Shown: positions 31,406 through 44,410 of the stretch, piece by piece
Layout: each line of letters starts with the position of its first letter
Numbering within the stretch: the first letter of the stretch is position 1
NCBI GenBank assembly: GCA_036346255.1
Contig: CM070622.1
Location: 22,346,751-22,410,750 of the forward strand
Length of the DNA stretch: 64,000 bases
Direction of reading: 5' to 3'
DNA from: Ampelocalamus luodianensis
Taxonomy: Eukaryota; Streptophyta; Magnoliopsida; Poales; Poaceae
Position numbers and translations under genes: made by a program
The notes under the pieces: model-generated
The model's input: the letters and a program-made list of their open reading frames with translations, nothing else
What the model was told of the DNA's origin: nothing
Databases searched by the model: none

Positions 31406-32527
31406 TATCCCTAACTTGCAATATTTGATACTTGTATTTGGTCTCTGTTTGTAAGTTTTTTCTTATGGAAGAAGTAGTGCATGTATAGATGTGTAGATGT
31501 ATAGATGTGTAATGTCAGAATTAGGCCAAATTGCCACTACTGCAAGCATCAAATTAATGGCAAAAAAATTGCCATGTTCTCTTTTTCGTTAGCATCAAAG
31601 TCATGGTAAAAGTTCAAAGTACACACATATTGATGCTCGCTGACATGGACATTCCTTTGTTAAACCATCCAACATTATCCTATATGAACCTTCTGTATTT
31701 CATACTTGAAATTTTTGAATTTAGTACGTTTAATGTTCAAAATTACATTTGTACATGAATGTGCAAAAAAAAAAATCAAATCCACTAATAATGTCCCTTA
31801 ATCGGCATTAAACATGCCATCATTTGCCATAGGGGTATTTCAGATATTTTCCAACTTAGAATAACTAACCAGCCTCAATAAAAGCTAGAGTGCCAAACGA
31901 CAAGCTTCTCACACAACTGCTTTTCAGAAAAACTACAACTATACCAAACATGCCCTAAGTATCAAGCAAATTTACTTGTTGGTAGTGTCCTTAGTACCCA
32001 CTTCGTCCTAACATTGTAGGTACCTCGCAGCATGCAGAAACTAGAGTTTTTTTTGGCTAATATAGCACTGTTGACACGCTCAGTAGCAAATTTAGGCCCC
32101 TCTTCGAACCAAACCAAAAAATGGCACCACAAAGCCGTCGGTGAATGACACATTGCCTCGTCTATGCGCCAGAGGCACAGCGCAGCCGAGTCCGTGCGCC
32201 CTTGGCCTGGACTCACCGTGTTCGAGCGCCAAGGGCACAAACAACCCCTCGGCACACTGTGCGCCTGTCATTTCATGTGAAAATTAATTATTGGAATGAA
32301 ATTCCGTGATTTCATGTAAAAAAATTTGTTTGAATTATTTCAAGAGATAATAGAGTGCATGATTTCATGTGACAATACATTTTTTTAGATGTGATAATAT
32401 ATTTTGGTACATGTGATAACACATAGAAAGTCAGACATACAAGGAAAGCACGTGATTTCATGCGCCCGATTTCATACACGTGATAATACATTTTTCATGA
32501 CAGCTTTACAATATGCAAATAGTTGAA
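31406..32527. other. Intergenic sequence with MITE-end and short repeated words
   Basis: Around 31860-31962 the plus strand ends in CCAAACATGCCCTAAG, the reverse of a GGGCATGTTTGG MITE terminus. 32270-32490 repeats versions of TGATTTCATGTGATAATACA four or more times. No coding sequence was recognised. Confidence 0.4.
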
Positions 32528-33600
32528 CTAAACTGGCACATAATGACATCTAGACGAGCTCGGTTTATTGGGGCAATCCTTCATGGAGTGGACAAGGGTC
32601 TTGCATATCCAGTACTTCCTTGCGCGGCTCTGGCCCACACGTTGGCTGTTAACCATGTCGCTTCGGAAGCACCGCGTTTGCCATCGTCCCTTCCTAGTTG
32701 CCTTCAAGGTTTTCTTTGGTCCCCATTTCACTATGGCCAAAGATCCCTATAGTTCATATCCACGCCATACGAGTGGAACTCAGCACTTCATGTCCCGAAA
32801 AGATGGTGCATGTCGTAGTACTCGCAGATGTACGGCGTAGATATATGTCTGACTTGCGCGCACGCCTTATACACATGTGAGTATGGCTTATGTAGGAGTT
32901 TTGGCTTGTTGCAGGTGCATATAGCCACATCACCAATGGTGCAAGTATGCTTCCTTTCCCCCTGGCATGACTATTAACATATTTCTGTCTCAGTCGGATC
33001 TCGTACTTCCTCCTTAGGCCATCGATCACCGGATGCCGTGCATACAAGCTTTAAGCATCTTCTGGTCCATATACCTCTGTATGTTCTCAGGCCGATCACC
33101 ATTGTCCCACCCCCTCATTTTGCATAAGTCTTCTCTCGTAGTATTCCTCCAAAACAACACATTTAGTGCTCCTGTCTTCACACATTGCCTACGGTTCCCT
33201 ACTTCCTGAGGTTCCAGCATCATCAAGGTTTGCTGGCACCTTATTCATGAAATTCACGTACACCATCGAACTCCCGTATATCGCCGCCTCGGGCTTGGCA
33301 GCAATCTGCATGTACTAGCCCCACGCAACACTACCATTCACCTTGAGTAGCTCCCATACGCCCTTCCCTCCCATATTCGTGCAGGTGATCGCCTCGATGA
33401 CAACCTTCTTCGTCGTTGCCTCCATGTCGAACTCTCTCCAGATGCATCTCGTCAGCTCATGAATATTCATCGCATCTAGGACCTCAACCTAGACCACCTT
33501 GTACTGGCATCTCGATAAGTCTAACCCACCCGGTTCGTCCTGTACGAGACTATCATCATAAAACACAAGCAAGTCTTGCATGTTGGATATTACCTAAAGC
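32528..33600 (-). pseudogene. Degraded possible Mutator-like transposase remnant
   Basis: Read on the minus strand from about 33600 down, broken frames give INIHELTR..., WREFDMEATTKKVVIEAITC and AAIYGSSMVYVNFM. This resembles the N-terminal domain that precedes plant MuDR-like transposases. At the other end (32528-32740) there is YWICKTLVHSMKDCPN, a CCHC-type zinc knuckle often found at the C-terminus of the same proteins. The catalytic core between them is not recognisable; stops and frameshifts occur throughout, and about 1 kb is too short for a full gene. No terminal inverted repeats were found. Another plant protein with a zinc knuckle cannot be excluded. Confidence 0.4.
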
Positions 33601-34537
33601 CACAACAACTCAATGCATATGTTATGAGCAATTCACTATTCTTTATTGTACATAATCAAATAAATAGGTCACACTATTTAATCTACATTTCCCTACCTCC
33701 CAAAAATAACTACACTTCCCTATTGTCGTAGTAAGAAAGACTAGACAGTACAAGAGGGGGACCCCTGGTGTCTAAGAGGGAGACCAAAGGATCCTCGAAT
33801 AGGGGACCGAATGCAAGGAAATAAATGTGTATTAATTGCCAAAAATCCGGGTCTGAGTTATTACATAGGGGAGGTGGCTATTTATAGCCTTCTGATAGGG
33901 TACATGAAATTATGGATCTACCCCTAAAAAGGTGCCACATGCGTAGGGGTTGCACGGGTATTTCCTACCCCTACGCATAGCCTCTGGCGCATGGTGGACT
34001 TCCCTGGTCTTGGTCCACCTGGCTGGTATGCCCGGTCCACCGGTGCTAACCTCTCGCTCATCGTCGCGCGAGTGCGCCGGGCGCGACCACAGGCACCTTC
34101 GCGGGCATCCTCGGGAGGCACCCTTCGGCGCCCCCCGAGGAGGTCTCGTGCGGCTTGCGCCTTCCGGGCCTATGGTGCTACGGTGGAGGTCCGGATGCCT
34201 TTGGCCCACCATCGGAGTCTCCGTTGCATTGGCCCATGCGGGCTTCCTGGGGGCCTTCGCTTGGGCTCCAGAATGCCCCAGGGAAGCTGCCAGGTACCTT
34301 CGGGGGCCCCTGGCTCGTGGTCTTCGCAGGCCCTGTTGGTCTTCGCCGAGTTGCTGGGGCCAGTGGGGCCACCCCTACGACACCTACCTAACCAAAATAA
34401 CAACTTCTAGGTAATCGATGCATAGTAAAAAACTACAAAATTAATTACGACTAACTAACTATGACTTTAACTACAACTAACTAATTATGACTTCATTAAT
34501 TATGACTAACTAACTATGACTAATTAATTAACGAGTT
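33601..34537. other. Unclassified repeat left of element A3
   Basis: 33730-33990 resembles an LTR margin (GGAGGTGGCTATTTATAGCC contains a TATA-like word). 33990-34400 is GC-rich with overlapping open frames on both strands, none with a domain. 34430-34530 repeats AACTAACTATGAC with variations. A solo LTR is possible, but I cannot delimit one. Confidence 0.35.
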
Positions 34538-35274
34538 TGACGAGGATCTAATAATCCTTAATTAATTAAATTATTTATGTGTTGTTATTATAGATAACAA
34601 TATCCCCAAGATAGTCTTAAGTATACCCCTTATCATTCATAAGGGAAAAACTTAAGATGATTGGTCGTAAACCATCCTACAACCATCCTGTATGATCGAA
34701 AGATGATCTACGACAACCTCATGATTATAAGCCTTTCTACGACGACCTCATGGTTGTAAGCCTTTCTACGACCAGGTTAATTACGATTACCCTATAGTCG
34801 ACAAAGCCTACAGACATGTGTGCCCAATTGACTAGAAAATTTTATACGTTATGTTTAAGACACAGAGCAGTTAACATACGTTGTTATTCTTTGGGATAAC
34901 TGCATGCATTACGCCGATGTCTCTAATGATAACTGCCAGACGACATGGGGTGTTATCTCTCTGATAATAACTTCCATCAATGTGTGCATTTCATCAAGCG
35001 TTGATCACCCCTTTGTGCGCTATATAAATGCTAAAGTCAGTGGATATTGAGTAGATCAATCGGAGATTACAACAAGAAGACATTAAGTATTAGTTTTAAT
35101 GATCTTCTTCCCAATTGTAAATAGCATAGTCAATACAACAACATAGGAGTAGGGTTGTTATTCTCCTCGGGGAAGGCCTAAACCTGTCTAAATCCATGTG
35201 TCTTTCTCTTTGTTGATCTATTTCTAGGAAAGCCCCAAATATTCATTCGTAAGATCGATACTAGGTCATCGATA
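34538..35274 (+). repeat. A3 5' LTR
   Basis: 737 bp, starting TGACGAGGATCT as in A1 and A2. It ends ATCGATA where the others end ACCGACA, followed by the PBS. It contains TATATAAATG at 35021-35030 and TCGTA/TACGA palindromes at about 34660-34810, such as CTACGACGACCTCATGGTTGTA. Overall similarity to A1 and A2 LTRs is low outside the ends and motifs. Confidence 0.82.
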
Positions 35275-35295
35275 GTTGGCACCGTCCGTGGGGTC
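35275..35295 (+). promoter_or_regulatory. A3 primer binding site
   Basis: GTTGGCACCGTCCGTGGGG follows the LTR. It is the A-family PBS with one change in the TGGCGCC core. Confidence 0.75.
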
Positions 35296-35351
35296 TTTTC
35301 GGTGATTCCTTTTCGGCAAGTTCTCTTGATTTTCTCAACTCTGTTGCTTTC

Positions 35352-37640
35352 ATGGCAAGAGAGTGGAACGAGGAGAACCTATTCGATTTGGTAGATTACG
35401 TAGAACTCGACATGGATGCCTGATACGAATACGAGTAGAGCATTATTTCGTTCGACGGTAATGCCATTTCCAGGGATCGTTCACCAGACCTAGGAGACCA
35501 TGCTACAGACATAGTTGATGAGGGATCTTCCCCCCACAACATTACATCCAGATGAGGGATCAAATTCCTCAGAGGGCAAGGGTCTATCCGATCATGATCA
35601 GGACTGAACCAAGACAAGTACAAAGCATAGCAAGGATTCCCCGTCCAAATGTCCGAGTCCGCCTGAGGCCGTCTGATCTGGCACAACAAGTCCTGGAATC
35701 CATCATTTCGGGGCTCAACCAGTATATGGTGATCGTCACCCTTCGGTTACCCCCACGAGGTGCGTTGTTGAACCCATTTTTCGTGCGGATTCGATTGTAC
35801 CATCGCAGGGTTCATCTTCGGTTGGAGACGGTTATAACCTATAATTCCCCTTCCTGAAAGGGATTGTTCCAAGTCGCGAGGCGTTGTTGTTCGACTACTC
35901 AAGCCAGGAGGACTCAGGCGCAAGTGGAAATGATATCCAGGAGGTCTTTGTACTCTCCTCAGATCCTAATCTCTCTCCAAGAGGTAGGACTGGGGATGCT
36001 TCACATCGCACACTCACTTCGGGCTCTCGTGGTGATGGCGAGGACGCCTCTAGCGATGAACAGGATAACCACCTTCATGAGCATGGGCGAAATCCTAGAA
36101 ATGATCACTCTCCTATGAGGCATACTCAGGTAAACTTGGATGTGGATGATCCTGAAACCATCCAGAGGAGAAGAATTGCAACCCAGAGAACTTTACCTGG
36201 GTGTATTCAATATCGGTTAGAGGAAGCTCAAGAACTTCAATGTATAAACGACTTGATCGAGAACCCGACTCAAGAACTTGGACGAGTGCCAGGCTACGAC
36301 CTCTTCACTCAAGAGATTGCACGATGGCTTCAGGGCGCAATGGTCAGGCTTGATCAAACTCGTCGACATCATTCTGTAAGTCGTATTGGGACGACTCCGT
36401 CGAACGCTAGTCGTTCGAATAACTCCCCTCATGGAGAATAGCACAACAACAGGTCCGGTCGCTCTCCTAAACACAACTCCAGTCGGAGGAGAGTTCTTTG
36501 AACATTCGGTGATTGACAAGCTCCTAGGGGAGGTCATCGTTCACCACTTCTACCTAGGAATCTGGAACAACAGATGGAATACAAAGAGTATTACCCTTGT
36601 AGGACTGAGACCTACGACAGATCAGGTCCACCTGCCACTGGGTATCGTCGCGTATGATCACCTAGTGACATCAACCATTCTTTCCCGCAAAGAAGGTGTC
36701 ATCATATTATTACTGGATGTTGGGTGTTCTCGTCTGACTTTCGAGCAGTTCGTTGGCCGCCATGATTTCGACCGGTGAACATAGAGAAGTTTGATGGGTC
36801 ACAAAATCCCATTGAATTTCTTTATATTTATACGACCACTGTTAGAGCAGCGGGAGGAGGAGAGCACGTCATAGCGAATTACCTTCCTACTGTGCTCGAA
36901 TGATCTACTTGGTCGTGGTTGTTAAATCAACCACAGGAGTCAATTTGTTTATGGTAGCACCTTTGCGATCTCTACTGGCCAATTTCTAGGGTACCTACAA
37001 TAATCCGGAAAGGAGGATGACCTGCATAGAATGAGATAGAATGCCCATGAGACCTTGCGCCAGTTCATCAAGTGTTTCAGTCAGGTTCACAACTCAATAC
37101 CTGAGGTTTATGATTCTTCTGTTATGAGAGCATCTAAACAGGGAGTTTGTAGTAGAAGGATCACAAAGGACATCGCTTTAAATCCTCTTACTACTGTTGT
37201 TGAGCTTTTTGAGATGGCCGACCGATATGCAACTGCAACAGAAGTAGTCGAGTGGAACATAACCATCGATCGAGATGATAAAGATACTCAAGAAGTAGGC
37301 GAAAGTAGCAAGAAGAATGATAAAAGACCAAGAAATCCAAGAACAATACCAACGGCCAAAATCCTTAAGTCAATATCTCCAAGGAGGTCTTGGCCGTAAG
37401 TTATAAGGAGCCTCGAAGCTCCAAACCATACTCCGATCGGGGCAAAAGCAAACGTCCCAAACGGAATAATGACAAGCCTAGGTGGTGTCCTTTCCATAAA
37501 AAGGATGGACACAACCTTCACAAATGCTGAGTTTTCCAACAAAAACTCGAGGACTACTACATCAGCAAAGGACCTCTTCTTATACTCGAGGAGGTAGGGC
37601 AAACAAGTGGTCGAAAGCAGTCGAACGACGACGAGGAGAT
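35352..37640 (+). pseudogene. A3 gag
   Basis: The start ATG at 35352 opens MAREWNEENLFDLVDYVELD, equivalent to the A2 gag start MAGEWSEENWFDLVD. The 35884-36441 stretch is the acidic/Ser-rich N-terminal part (GASGNDIQEVFVLSSD). 36781 onward holds EKFDGSQNPIEFLYIYTTTV-type gag-domain sequence. 37055-37399 holds RQGVCSRRITKDIAL-like sequence with AAD and KK-rich tail, and near 37480 the zinc-binding WCPFHKKDGHNL. Stops and frameshifts separate these parts. Confidence 0.82.
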
Positions 37641-38300
37641 GCCATTTCAGGATTCGAATCACACCATCGATCACATCTATGGAGGATCTTCGGCATACGA
37701 GTCAAAACGACAGCTCAAAACTGTTGAACGTGAGGTAAACTCCATTGTTCCTCCTCTTACCAATAAATTACTTAAGTGGTCATTAGTCATCATTTCTTTT
37801 GAGAAGGGTGATTTCCCGATCCCTTCTACTCAACTAGGTTGATTTTCGATCGTGGTTGAGCCCATCATCAACAACTGTCGAGTAAATCGTGTGTTAGTTG
37901 TTGGTGGGAGTTCACTGAACATTTTATTTACAAGTGCCCTGGATGAGATGCAAGTGCCCAGGACAAAGGTAAAGCCTGTATGATACTCCTTTCATGGGAT
38001 CGTATCGGGGTCTTCGGCCAAAAACCATTGGCTAAGTCTCTCTTCCTATAACATTTGTTTCTCTAAATAATTTCAAGACAGAAAAATCTCTTTTGATGTG
38101 GTCGACTTCGACACAACATAAAACGTCATACTCGAACGACCAACTTTGGCACGATTCCTAATGGCTGCTCATTATGGTTATCAATGTCTTAAGATACTAG
38201 GTCCCAAAGGGGTAATCACAGTCCGCTGTGATAAAAAGATGGCGCTTATGTGCGGCTGAAAATCTCTCGAGATGGTTGGTCAAATACCAACTCGAGAAGC
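37640..38300 (+). pseudogene. A3 protease region
   Basis: Short frames preserve NCRVNRVLVVGGSS, in which the active Asp of VDGGSS is Val (GTT), followed by LNILFTSALDEMQVPRTKVK. Further on come TFDVVDFDTT and the LILERPTLARFLMAAHYGYQ region. The active-site change alone would inactivate the enzyme, and several stops follow. Confidence 0.78.
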
Positions 38301-38479
38301 AAGCAAGAGTCAGCCTTCGACCAAGCAGTCGAAGCCTGCACCAAAGCCGAATGATCAAGTTAAAGAAGTTCCACTGAACCCAAAGGAGCCTTCAAAGACT
38401 GTTTGCATTGGGGTACTTCCGATCCGGCAAAGGAAGGCGCCCTCGTCACCTTCCTATGAGCTAACGCAGATTTCTTCGT

Positions 38480-39250
38480 GTGGCAAGCATTCGACATGTT
38501 TGGGGTCTCCAGGGAGGTGATCGAGCACAGGCTGGCTCTATAGCCTGACAAGAAACCCATAAAACAAAAATTACGAAGATCTGCACCTGATTGACGAGAT
38601 GCTATCAGATCAGAATTGGACAAGTTACTTTAAATAAACTTTATAAGAGAAGTTGACCACCCAAAGGGGTTGGCTAACCCTGTAATGGTTAGAAATTCTA
38701 ATAGTAAGTTGAGTATGTGTGTAGACTTTACTGATCTCAATAAAGTTTATCCAAAAGATGATTTTTCTCTTCCTCGTATTGATCAATTGGTTGATTCTAT
38801 TGCGGGTTGTGAAATATTAAGTTTCCTAGATGCATATTCTGGTAATCATCAGATTAGTATGTGGCTAGATGATGAAGAAAAAACCACATTTATTACACCA
38901 TTTGGAATATTTTGCTATGTCAATGCCATTTGGTTTAAAAAATGCCAGCACTTCTTTTCAATGCTTGATGCAAACGACCTTTTCTGTTCAACTAGGCTGA
39001 AATTTGGAAGCCTATGTGGATGATCTGGTCGTAAAGAGCATCAAGCACCTTAATCATATTTTTGATCTGTAAGAAACATTCGACAACCTCAGAAAACACC
39101 ATTTGAAACTCAACCTTGAAAAGTGTATATTCGGAGTCTCTCCAGGAAAATTTCTTGGATTCCTTGTTTTTACACGAGGAATCGAAACAAATCTTGAAAA
39201 GATAAAAGCCATTGAACAAATACACCCTTCAACTACAAAAAAGAAATCCA
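38480..39250 (+). pseudogene. A3 reverse transcriptase
   Basis: The open piece 38670-39023 encodes NPVMVRNSNSKLSMCVDFTD, LPRIDQLVDSIAGCEILSFL, DAYSGNHQIS and FITPFGIFCYV. After a frameshift the motif C block reads LEAYVDDLVVKS at about 39000-39040, so both catalytic Asp of YVDD remain, unlike A1 and A2. The downstream thumb region is broken by stops (for example at 39071). RT identity is secure; function is excluded. Confidence 0.88.
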
Positions 39251-40200
39251 GAAACTCACAGGATGCATAGCAGCTTTAAGTCGTTTCATCGCATGACTGG
39301 GAGAAAAAGTACTTCCTTTCTTCAAACTTCCGAGGAAACATGAGGGTTTCAAATGGTCAGAGGAGGCGAACAAAGCCTTCGAGAATAAATGCTCTTAATA
39401 TATCTAGCTGTCACGCCACAGGTAGTGAGCGCAATACTGGTTGTAGAATGTGAAAATGTTCAATGACTAGTTTACTGCATAACTGAAGTTTTACACGGGC
39501 CTAAGGAGCGATACCCTCAGGTCCAAAAACTCCTATATGCCCTCCTCATGTCTTCGAGGAAATTGAAGCATTATTTTTAGGCGCAAAAAATAATTGTGTT
39601 GTCTGAGTTTCCCTTAGGAGAGGTCCTCCAGAATAGGGAAGCGACAGACGCATGGCAAAATAGTCGGTTGAACTTGGGGAGTTCGACCTCCAATTCGTGT
39701 CCCGAACGGCCATTAAATCCCAGATCTTAGCAGACTTTGTCGTCGAATAGACAAATTTTGAATCTGTTCAGGATCCCTAGTATGAATCCCATGATCAGTG
39801 GATTGTGATGGGTCACTTAGGCTAAGTGGCTCGGGGGCTGGGGTGGTCCCAGAATCTCCTACAAGAAAGACCTTAAAGTATGCCATTCAATTAAACTTTC
39901 CTACCACTCACAACATGGTAGAATACGAAGGTTTGTTGGCTGGTATACAAGCAGCGAAAGCGCTCAGGATTCGATGACTACTCATGAGAGGAGGCTCTCA
40001 ACTAGTCATGAATCAGGTCAGAAAAGAGTACCAGTGCTCTAATCCAACAATGTCACAATACTTATCGGAAGTCAGAAAGCTTGAAAAGCATTTTTTTGGC
40101 TCTGATGTACAATATATTCCTCGAAAGGATAATTTTCTCACTAACCAGTTAGCTTGAATGGCTTCTCCCCTATCACAAGTACCAAAAGTAGTCTTCTTGG
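39251..40200 (+). pseudogene. A3 RNase H region
   Basis: Scattered frames match A1 and A2 between RT and integrase: LTGCIAALSRFIA near 39255 and the SRTAIKSQILADFVVE equivalent near 39700-39750. Around 39900-40000 comes the VEYEGLLAGIQAAKALRI-type block with a following LVMNQV. Frames change repeatedly. As in A1, two RNase H blocks may be present. Confidence 0.7.
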
Positions 40201-42229
40201 AATAGCTATAGAAGTCGTTTTTGATCGAAACAACAGAGACATCTCCTATTAAGACAACCTCTCTAGAATACGAGGATACCTGGATGGATCCTATCTATGG
40301 GTATCTTCAGAAGGATACAGTACCCAATGACGATCTTGAGGTGGATCGTTTATCCTGCAAGACCAAAATGTATACTTTGGTCGAAAGAGTCCTCTATAAT
40401 CGAGGAACTCAAGAGGTTCTCATGTGATGCATATCGCAGAGAGAATGATTAAATTTTTTTCACGACATACACAGAGGCATCTGTGGAACTCACGCTTCTT
40501 ACAGAACGCTGGTCGAAAAAGCCTTTCGACAAGGTTTTTACTGGCCAACAGCTCTCCATGATGCTAAAGAGTTAGTTAAAAAGTGTGTACAATGCTAGTT
40601 TTATAGCAGACAAATACACCAACCGGCTCAAGCATTGCAAACCATACCTCTCTTGCCCTTTTGCAACCTAGGGTCTTGATATCCTAGGACCATTTCCAAA
40701 AGCACTAGGAGGTTTTGAGTTCCTTTTTTAGCTATTGATACATTCACAAATTGGATTGAAGAAGAGCCTGTGACTGGGATAACAACAGAAGCAGCCAAGA
40801 GGTTTATGATGAAAAGTGTGATTACTTGATTTGGTATTCCAAGTCGAATAATTATAGATAATGGTATGCAATTTTCGAGCACAAAATTCCAATAATTTTA
40901 CAAAGATCTGGGTGCCAAACTGTGTTATGCCTCTGTCGCCCACCCACAGAGCAATGGGCAGTCAAAAGAGCGAATGGACAAATTATACAGGGAATAAAAA
41001 CTCGAGTCTTTGACCATCTTATAAAGAGCTCGGGGGCTTGGGGTAAAAGAATTACCCTTAGTGTTATGGGCAATTCGTACAACTACTAGTCGGGCTACGG
41101 GTGAAACACCCTTTTTTTCTAGTTTTTGGGGCTGAAGCCATGTTTCTACTAGAATTAATGATTTGGTCGATAAGGGTAAAAAATTACAACAACTCTACCA
41201 GGAACAACTTCGAGTAGATGACATCAACCTACTTGAATAGAAGATGAATCAACCCTTAATCCGTTCGGTAGTCTACCAACAAGCCCGACATAAATACTAC
41301 GATCGTAAGATCCTACCTCGCAGCCTTTGTAAGATCGAGGAGGCCGACTAGAGGGGGGGTGAATAGTCATTTCTAAAAATCTCTACGGCTAAAACCAATT
41401 TCTAAAGCAGAAGCTAAATATCAATTCGGTTTAGCTTAAATCAACTAGGTTCACCAAGTGCACCAACAATACAAGTCAATTGATAATAATCAATCAAGCA
41501 TGGACTTGTAAGCAATTTAATTTAAGCAATGTAAATGGTACAAAGCATGGTAAGCATTCATACACAATGAATAAGCAATTTAACACAAGGTATATAAATT
41601 GCGATAAGTAAAGCTCAAGAATGCAAACCACAAGATGACACAGTGATGTTTTACCATGGTGTTCGGAGACTTGCCGGTCTCCCCTAATCCACGTTGAGGC
41701 AAGCCCAAACCAATTGGACCGGCTCCACGAATTGAGTACCCGCCTCCGAGGTAAGTCCAAACCAATTGGACCGGTTCCAAACCGAACCAACACCTCGCTC
41801 CACTAGAGTTGCTCTTACTCCACTCCAGAGATGGCGAGCACCAAGCCACTCACAAACACCGGGCCTTCTCACAAGCTTCACTTGAGAAGATCACCGGACC
41901 ACGACGCCTTCACGCCGTCTAGGTGTCGTCAAACACCAAGAGTAATAAGCCAAGCTCCTTGCTTGACTCTCACAACGTGAAACGAATGCACAAGCTCAAA
42001 TGGATACGAAATCCAACTCTACATGCAACATATGCAACTAGAGATCTCTCTCCTTGCTCACAAGGTGCAACACATGCAGAATAGAGAGGAGAGGCTCACA
42101 CTGACTCAAGAGAGTGAAATAAAGTGCCAAAGGTTGTCTCTCAACTGGTCAAGGGGGTATTTATAGCCCCACAACAAAAACTAGCCGTTTGGAGCCGTTA
42201 CAGCCCAAAAAACTAGCCGTTACAGCATT

Positions 42230-43960
42230 GGTGCGGTTCTATCGCAGTTATATGGGCGGTACTACATTTCTGCGGTACTACCACTGTTATAAGAGCGGTA
42301 CTACCGTAGCCCATTTTTCAGCATAAACGACACTCGGTAAAAAGGTCATAACTTTTGACTCCGATGTCGGAATTAAGTGATCTTGGGCTCTATTGAAAGC
42401 TTATTCAGAGGGTTACACAACCCACCTATTTGATTTGATCTCAAACACATTTAATCAAATCAAAAAGCACAACTCCAAAGAGCCACTACCATGGTCTAAG
42501 TCAAAAGTATTAGCAACAAGCAATCTTAGACCATGCCAAGGGAAAATACATGAATCCCAACAATTTGCAAAACACATTTGCAAACTTAGATCATGCCACA
42601 AGGAGTAGGTACATGCACTTCAACCATTTGCAAAATATATTTGCAAAGTATAGTCACATGCTACAAGGATTAGACGCATGAGCCTCGACTATTTGCAAAA
42701 CACATTCGCAAATAATAGCATCATGCCACGGTGAGCTAGAGCAAGTGAGATTGAGCTATCAACACATGAAGAGACTCAAGCTACTAGACAAGACCCCTCT
42801 TAATAGTACGGCAACCTATACTAGCAATCCGATATTCCAACCAAACACCAAAACCGGTAAAAGACTAGGAACACATCCTTAGCCCTAGCTAGTCATACCT
42901 TTGCCTTGAGCATCTTCTTGAAGCTTGATGACGCACATCCTCACTTCAAGTCCGTGTTCTTGACTTGATAATCATCAACACATGATGTTTTCCTTTGCTT
43001 TGGGATCTTGACATAATGCTCATCAACACATGATGACATTCTCCATCTCGAGTCTTGATATGTACCGACACATGATGTATCATTTGCTTGATCTCTATCA
43101 ACACATGATAGATCCTTCTTTTGACTTGATGATCAACTCATGATCATCTCCTTCTTTGATGTCTTGATATGTATCAACACATGATGCATCCTTTACTCTA
43201 AGCTTTTTCCTTCAATATCATCAGCATATGGTGATCTTCCTCTTCTTGAATATCATCAACACATGATGATTTCCATCATCCCGAATCTTGACTTGATGAC
43301 CATCAACTAATGATGTCATCCAAAGTCTTCAACCACTATGGAACAACCTATTCATCCAACTAATGGAAAATGTTAGTTCCACAATGTCATTAACAATAAT
43401 TAACAAGATATACATGCATAAATGCTTCTAAACAAGCCATTACTTTCAAGTGCGGTACTACCACCAACTAATACGCGGTAGTTCCAATAATCGGTAGTTC
43501 CACACAACACATTGCGGTACTACCGTAATACCGAGAGAGCAACACATGCTCAAAATCACGGCTAAGTACCAAAAAGCATACGCTCTGGATTTTACGTACC
43601 GCCACCATAAGAACGGTAGTTCCGTGAGCCGGTCATACCGTGCACAAAGCGCCGGTACTTCCGCGCCACCTCAAAGCAAACCAAGTCCAAAAAGCAATGC
43701 TACTGGAATTTCCATACCGTACAGATCGGTACATCCGAGGTGCGGTACTACCGCGCATACAATGCCGGTACTACCGTGCTTCCAAGAGAGCAACAAATGC
43801 CTCTCTAGAAAACACGTACCGCCACAAAGGCACCGGTACTACCAATACTGCTGAGAAAAACAGAACACCAAAAACAAGCTCTCTGGAATAAACATACTGC
43901 CATGTAAAACCCGGTACTACCGCACATTGGTAGTACCGCTTACCAAATGCGGTCATACCG
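42230..43960. repeat. Dispersed array of GGTACTACCGC-like palindromes
   Basis: About twenty variants of GCGGTACTACCGC, CGGTAGTTCC and GGTCATACCG occur in both orientations, in two groups: 42230-42315 and 43450-43965. The core GGTA-TACC is self-complementary. Spacing is irregular (15-60 bases), so this is not a simple tandem repeat. Confidence 0.75.
42950..43320. repeat. Degenerate tandem repeat around ATCAACACATGATG
   Basis: Eight or more units of about 40-50 bases share the words CTTGATATGTATCAACACATGATG or close variants. CATCA/TGATG make each unit partly palindromic. Confidence 0.75.
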
Positions 43961-44149
43961 ATTTCCACTGAAGTTCTTCTAGAAGTTTTTCGAAATGCAA
44001 TGCATGACTCCTTTGTCTTGAGCCATGTTGATCTTTTATCACCTTTGCATTTCCTTTTCATGTCACCACTCAAACTCTGGGACTAAGCCTCGAAAACATC
44101 TTAGCACACCCATTAGTCCCATAACACAATTGTAAATAATTGAATATAA

Positions 44150-44410
44150 AGCAATATGAGTATATATGAACTACACAAGTTATATATACCATAAGTATAT
44201 ACGAACTACAAGTTGTACATACTAAATATGAGTGTATACGAACTACACAAGTTGTATATACTCATATGAATATATTAACTACACAAGTTAAATATATTCA
44301 AGGATATATGAGCATCTATGAACTACATAAGTTTCATATGTTCTCATATACTCATATGAATATATATTAACTATACAAGTTAAATATATTCAAGGATATG
44401 TTTCAAAGTA
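44150..44410. repeat. AT-rich tandem repeat (GAACTACACAAGTTATATATA type)
   Basis: Five to six units of 40-60 bases repeat versions of ATATATGAACTACACAAGTT with the following TATATAC or CATATG. Confidence 0.75.

Noticed and set aside
33924..34414. Multiple open frames on both strands
   Set aside because: GC-rich low-complexity stretch; Pro/Arg/Gly-rich translations and no conserved motif.
41494..41881. Minus-strand ORFs in the 3.5-kb insertion
   Set aside because: No domain, frames overlap each other, and the region is repetitive.
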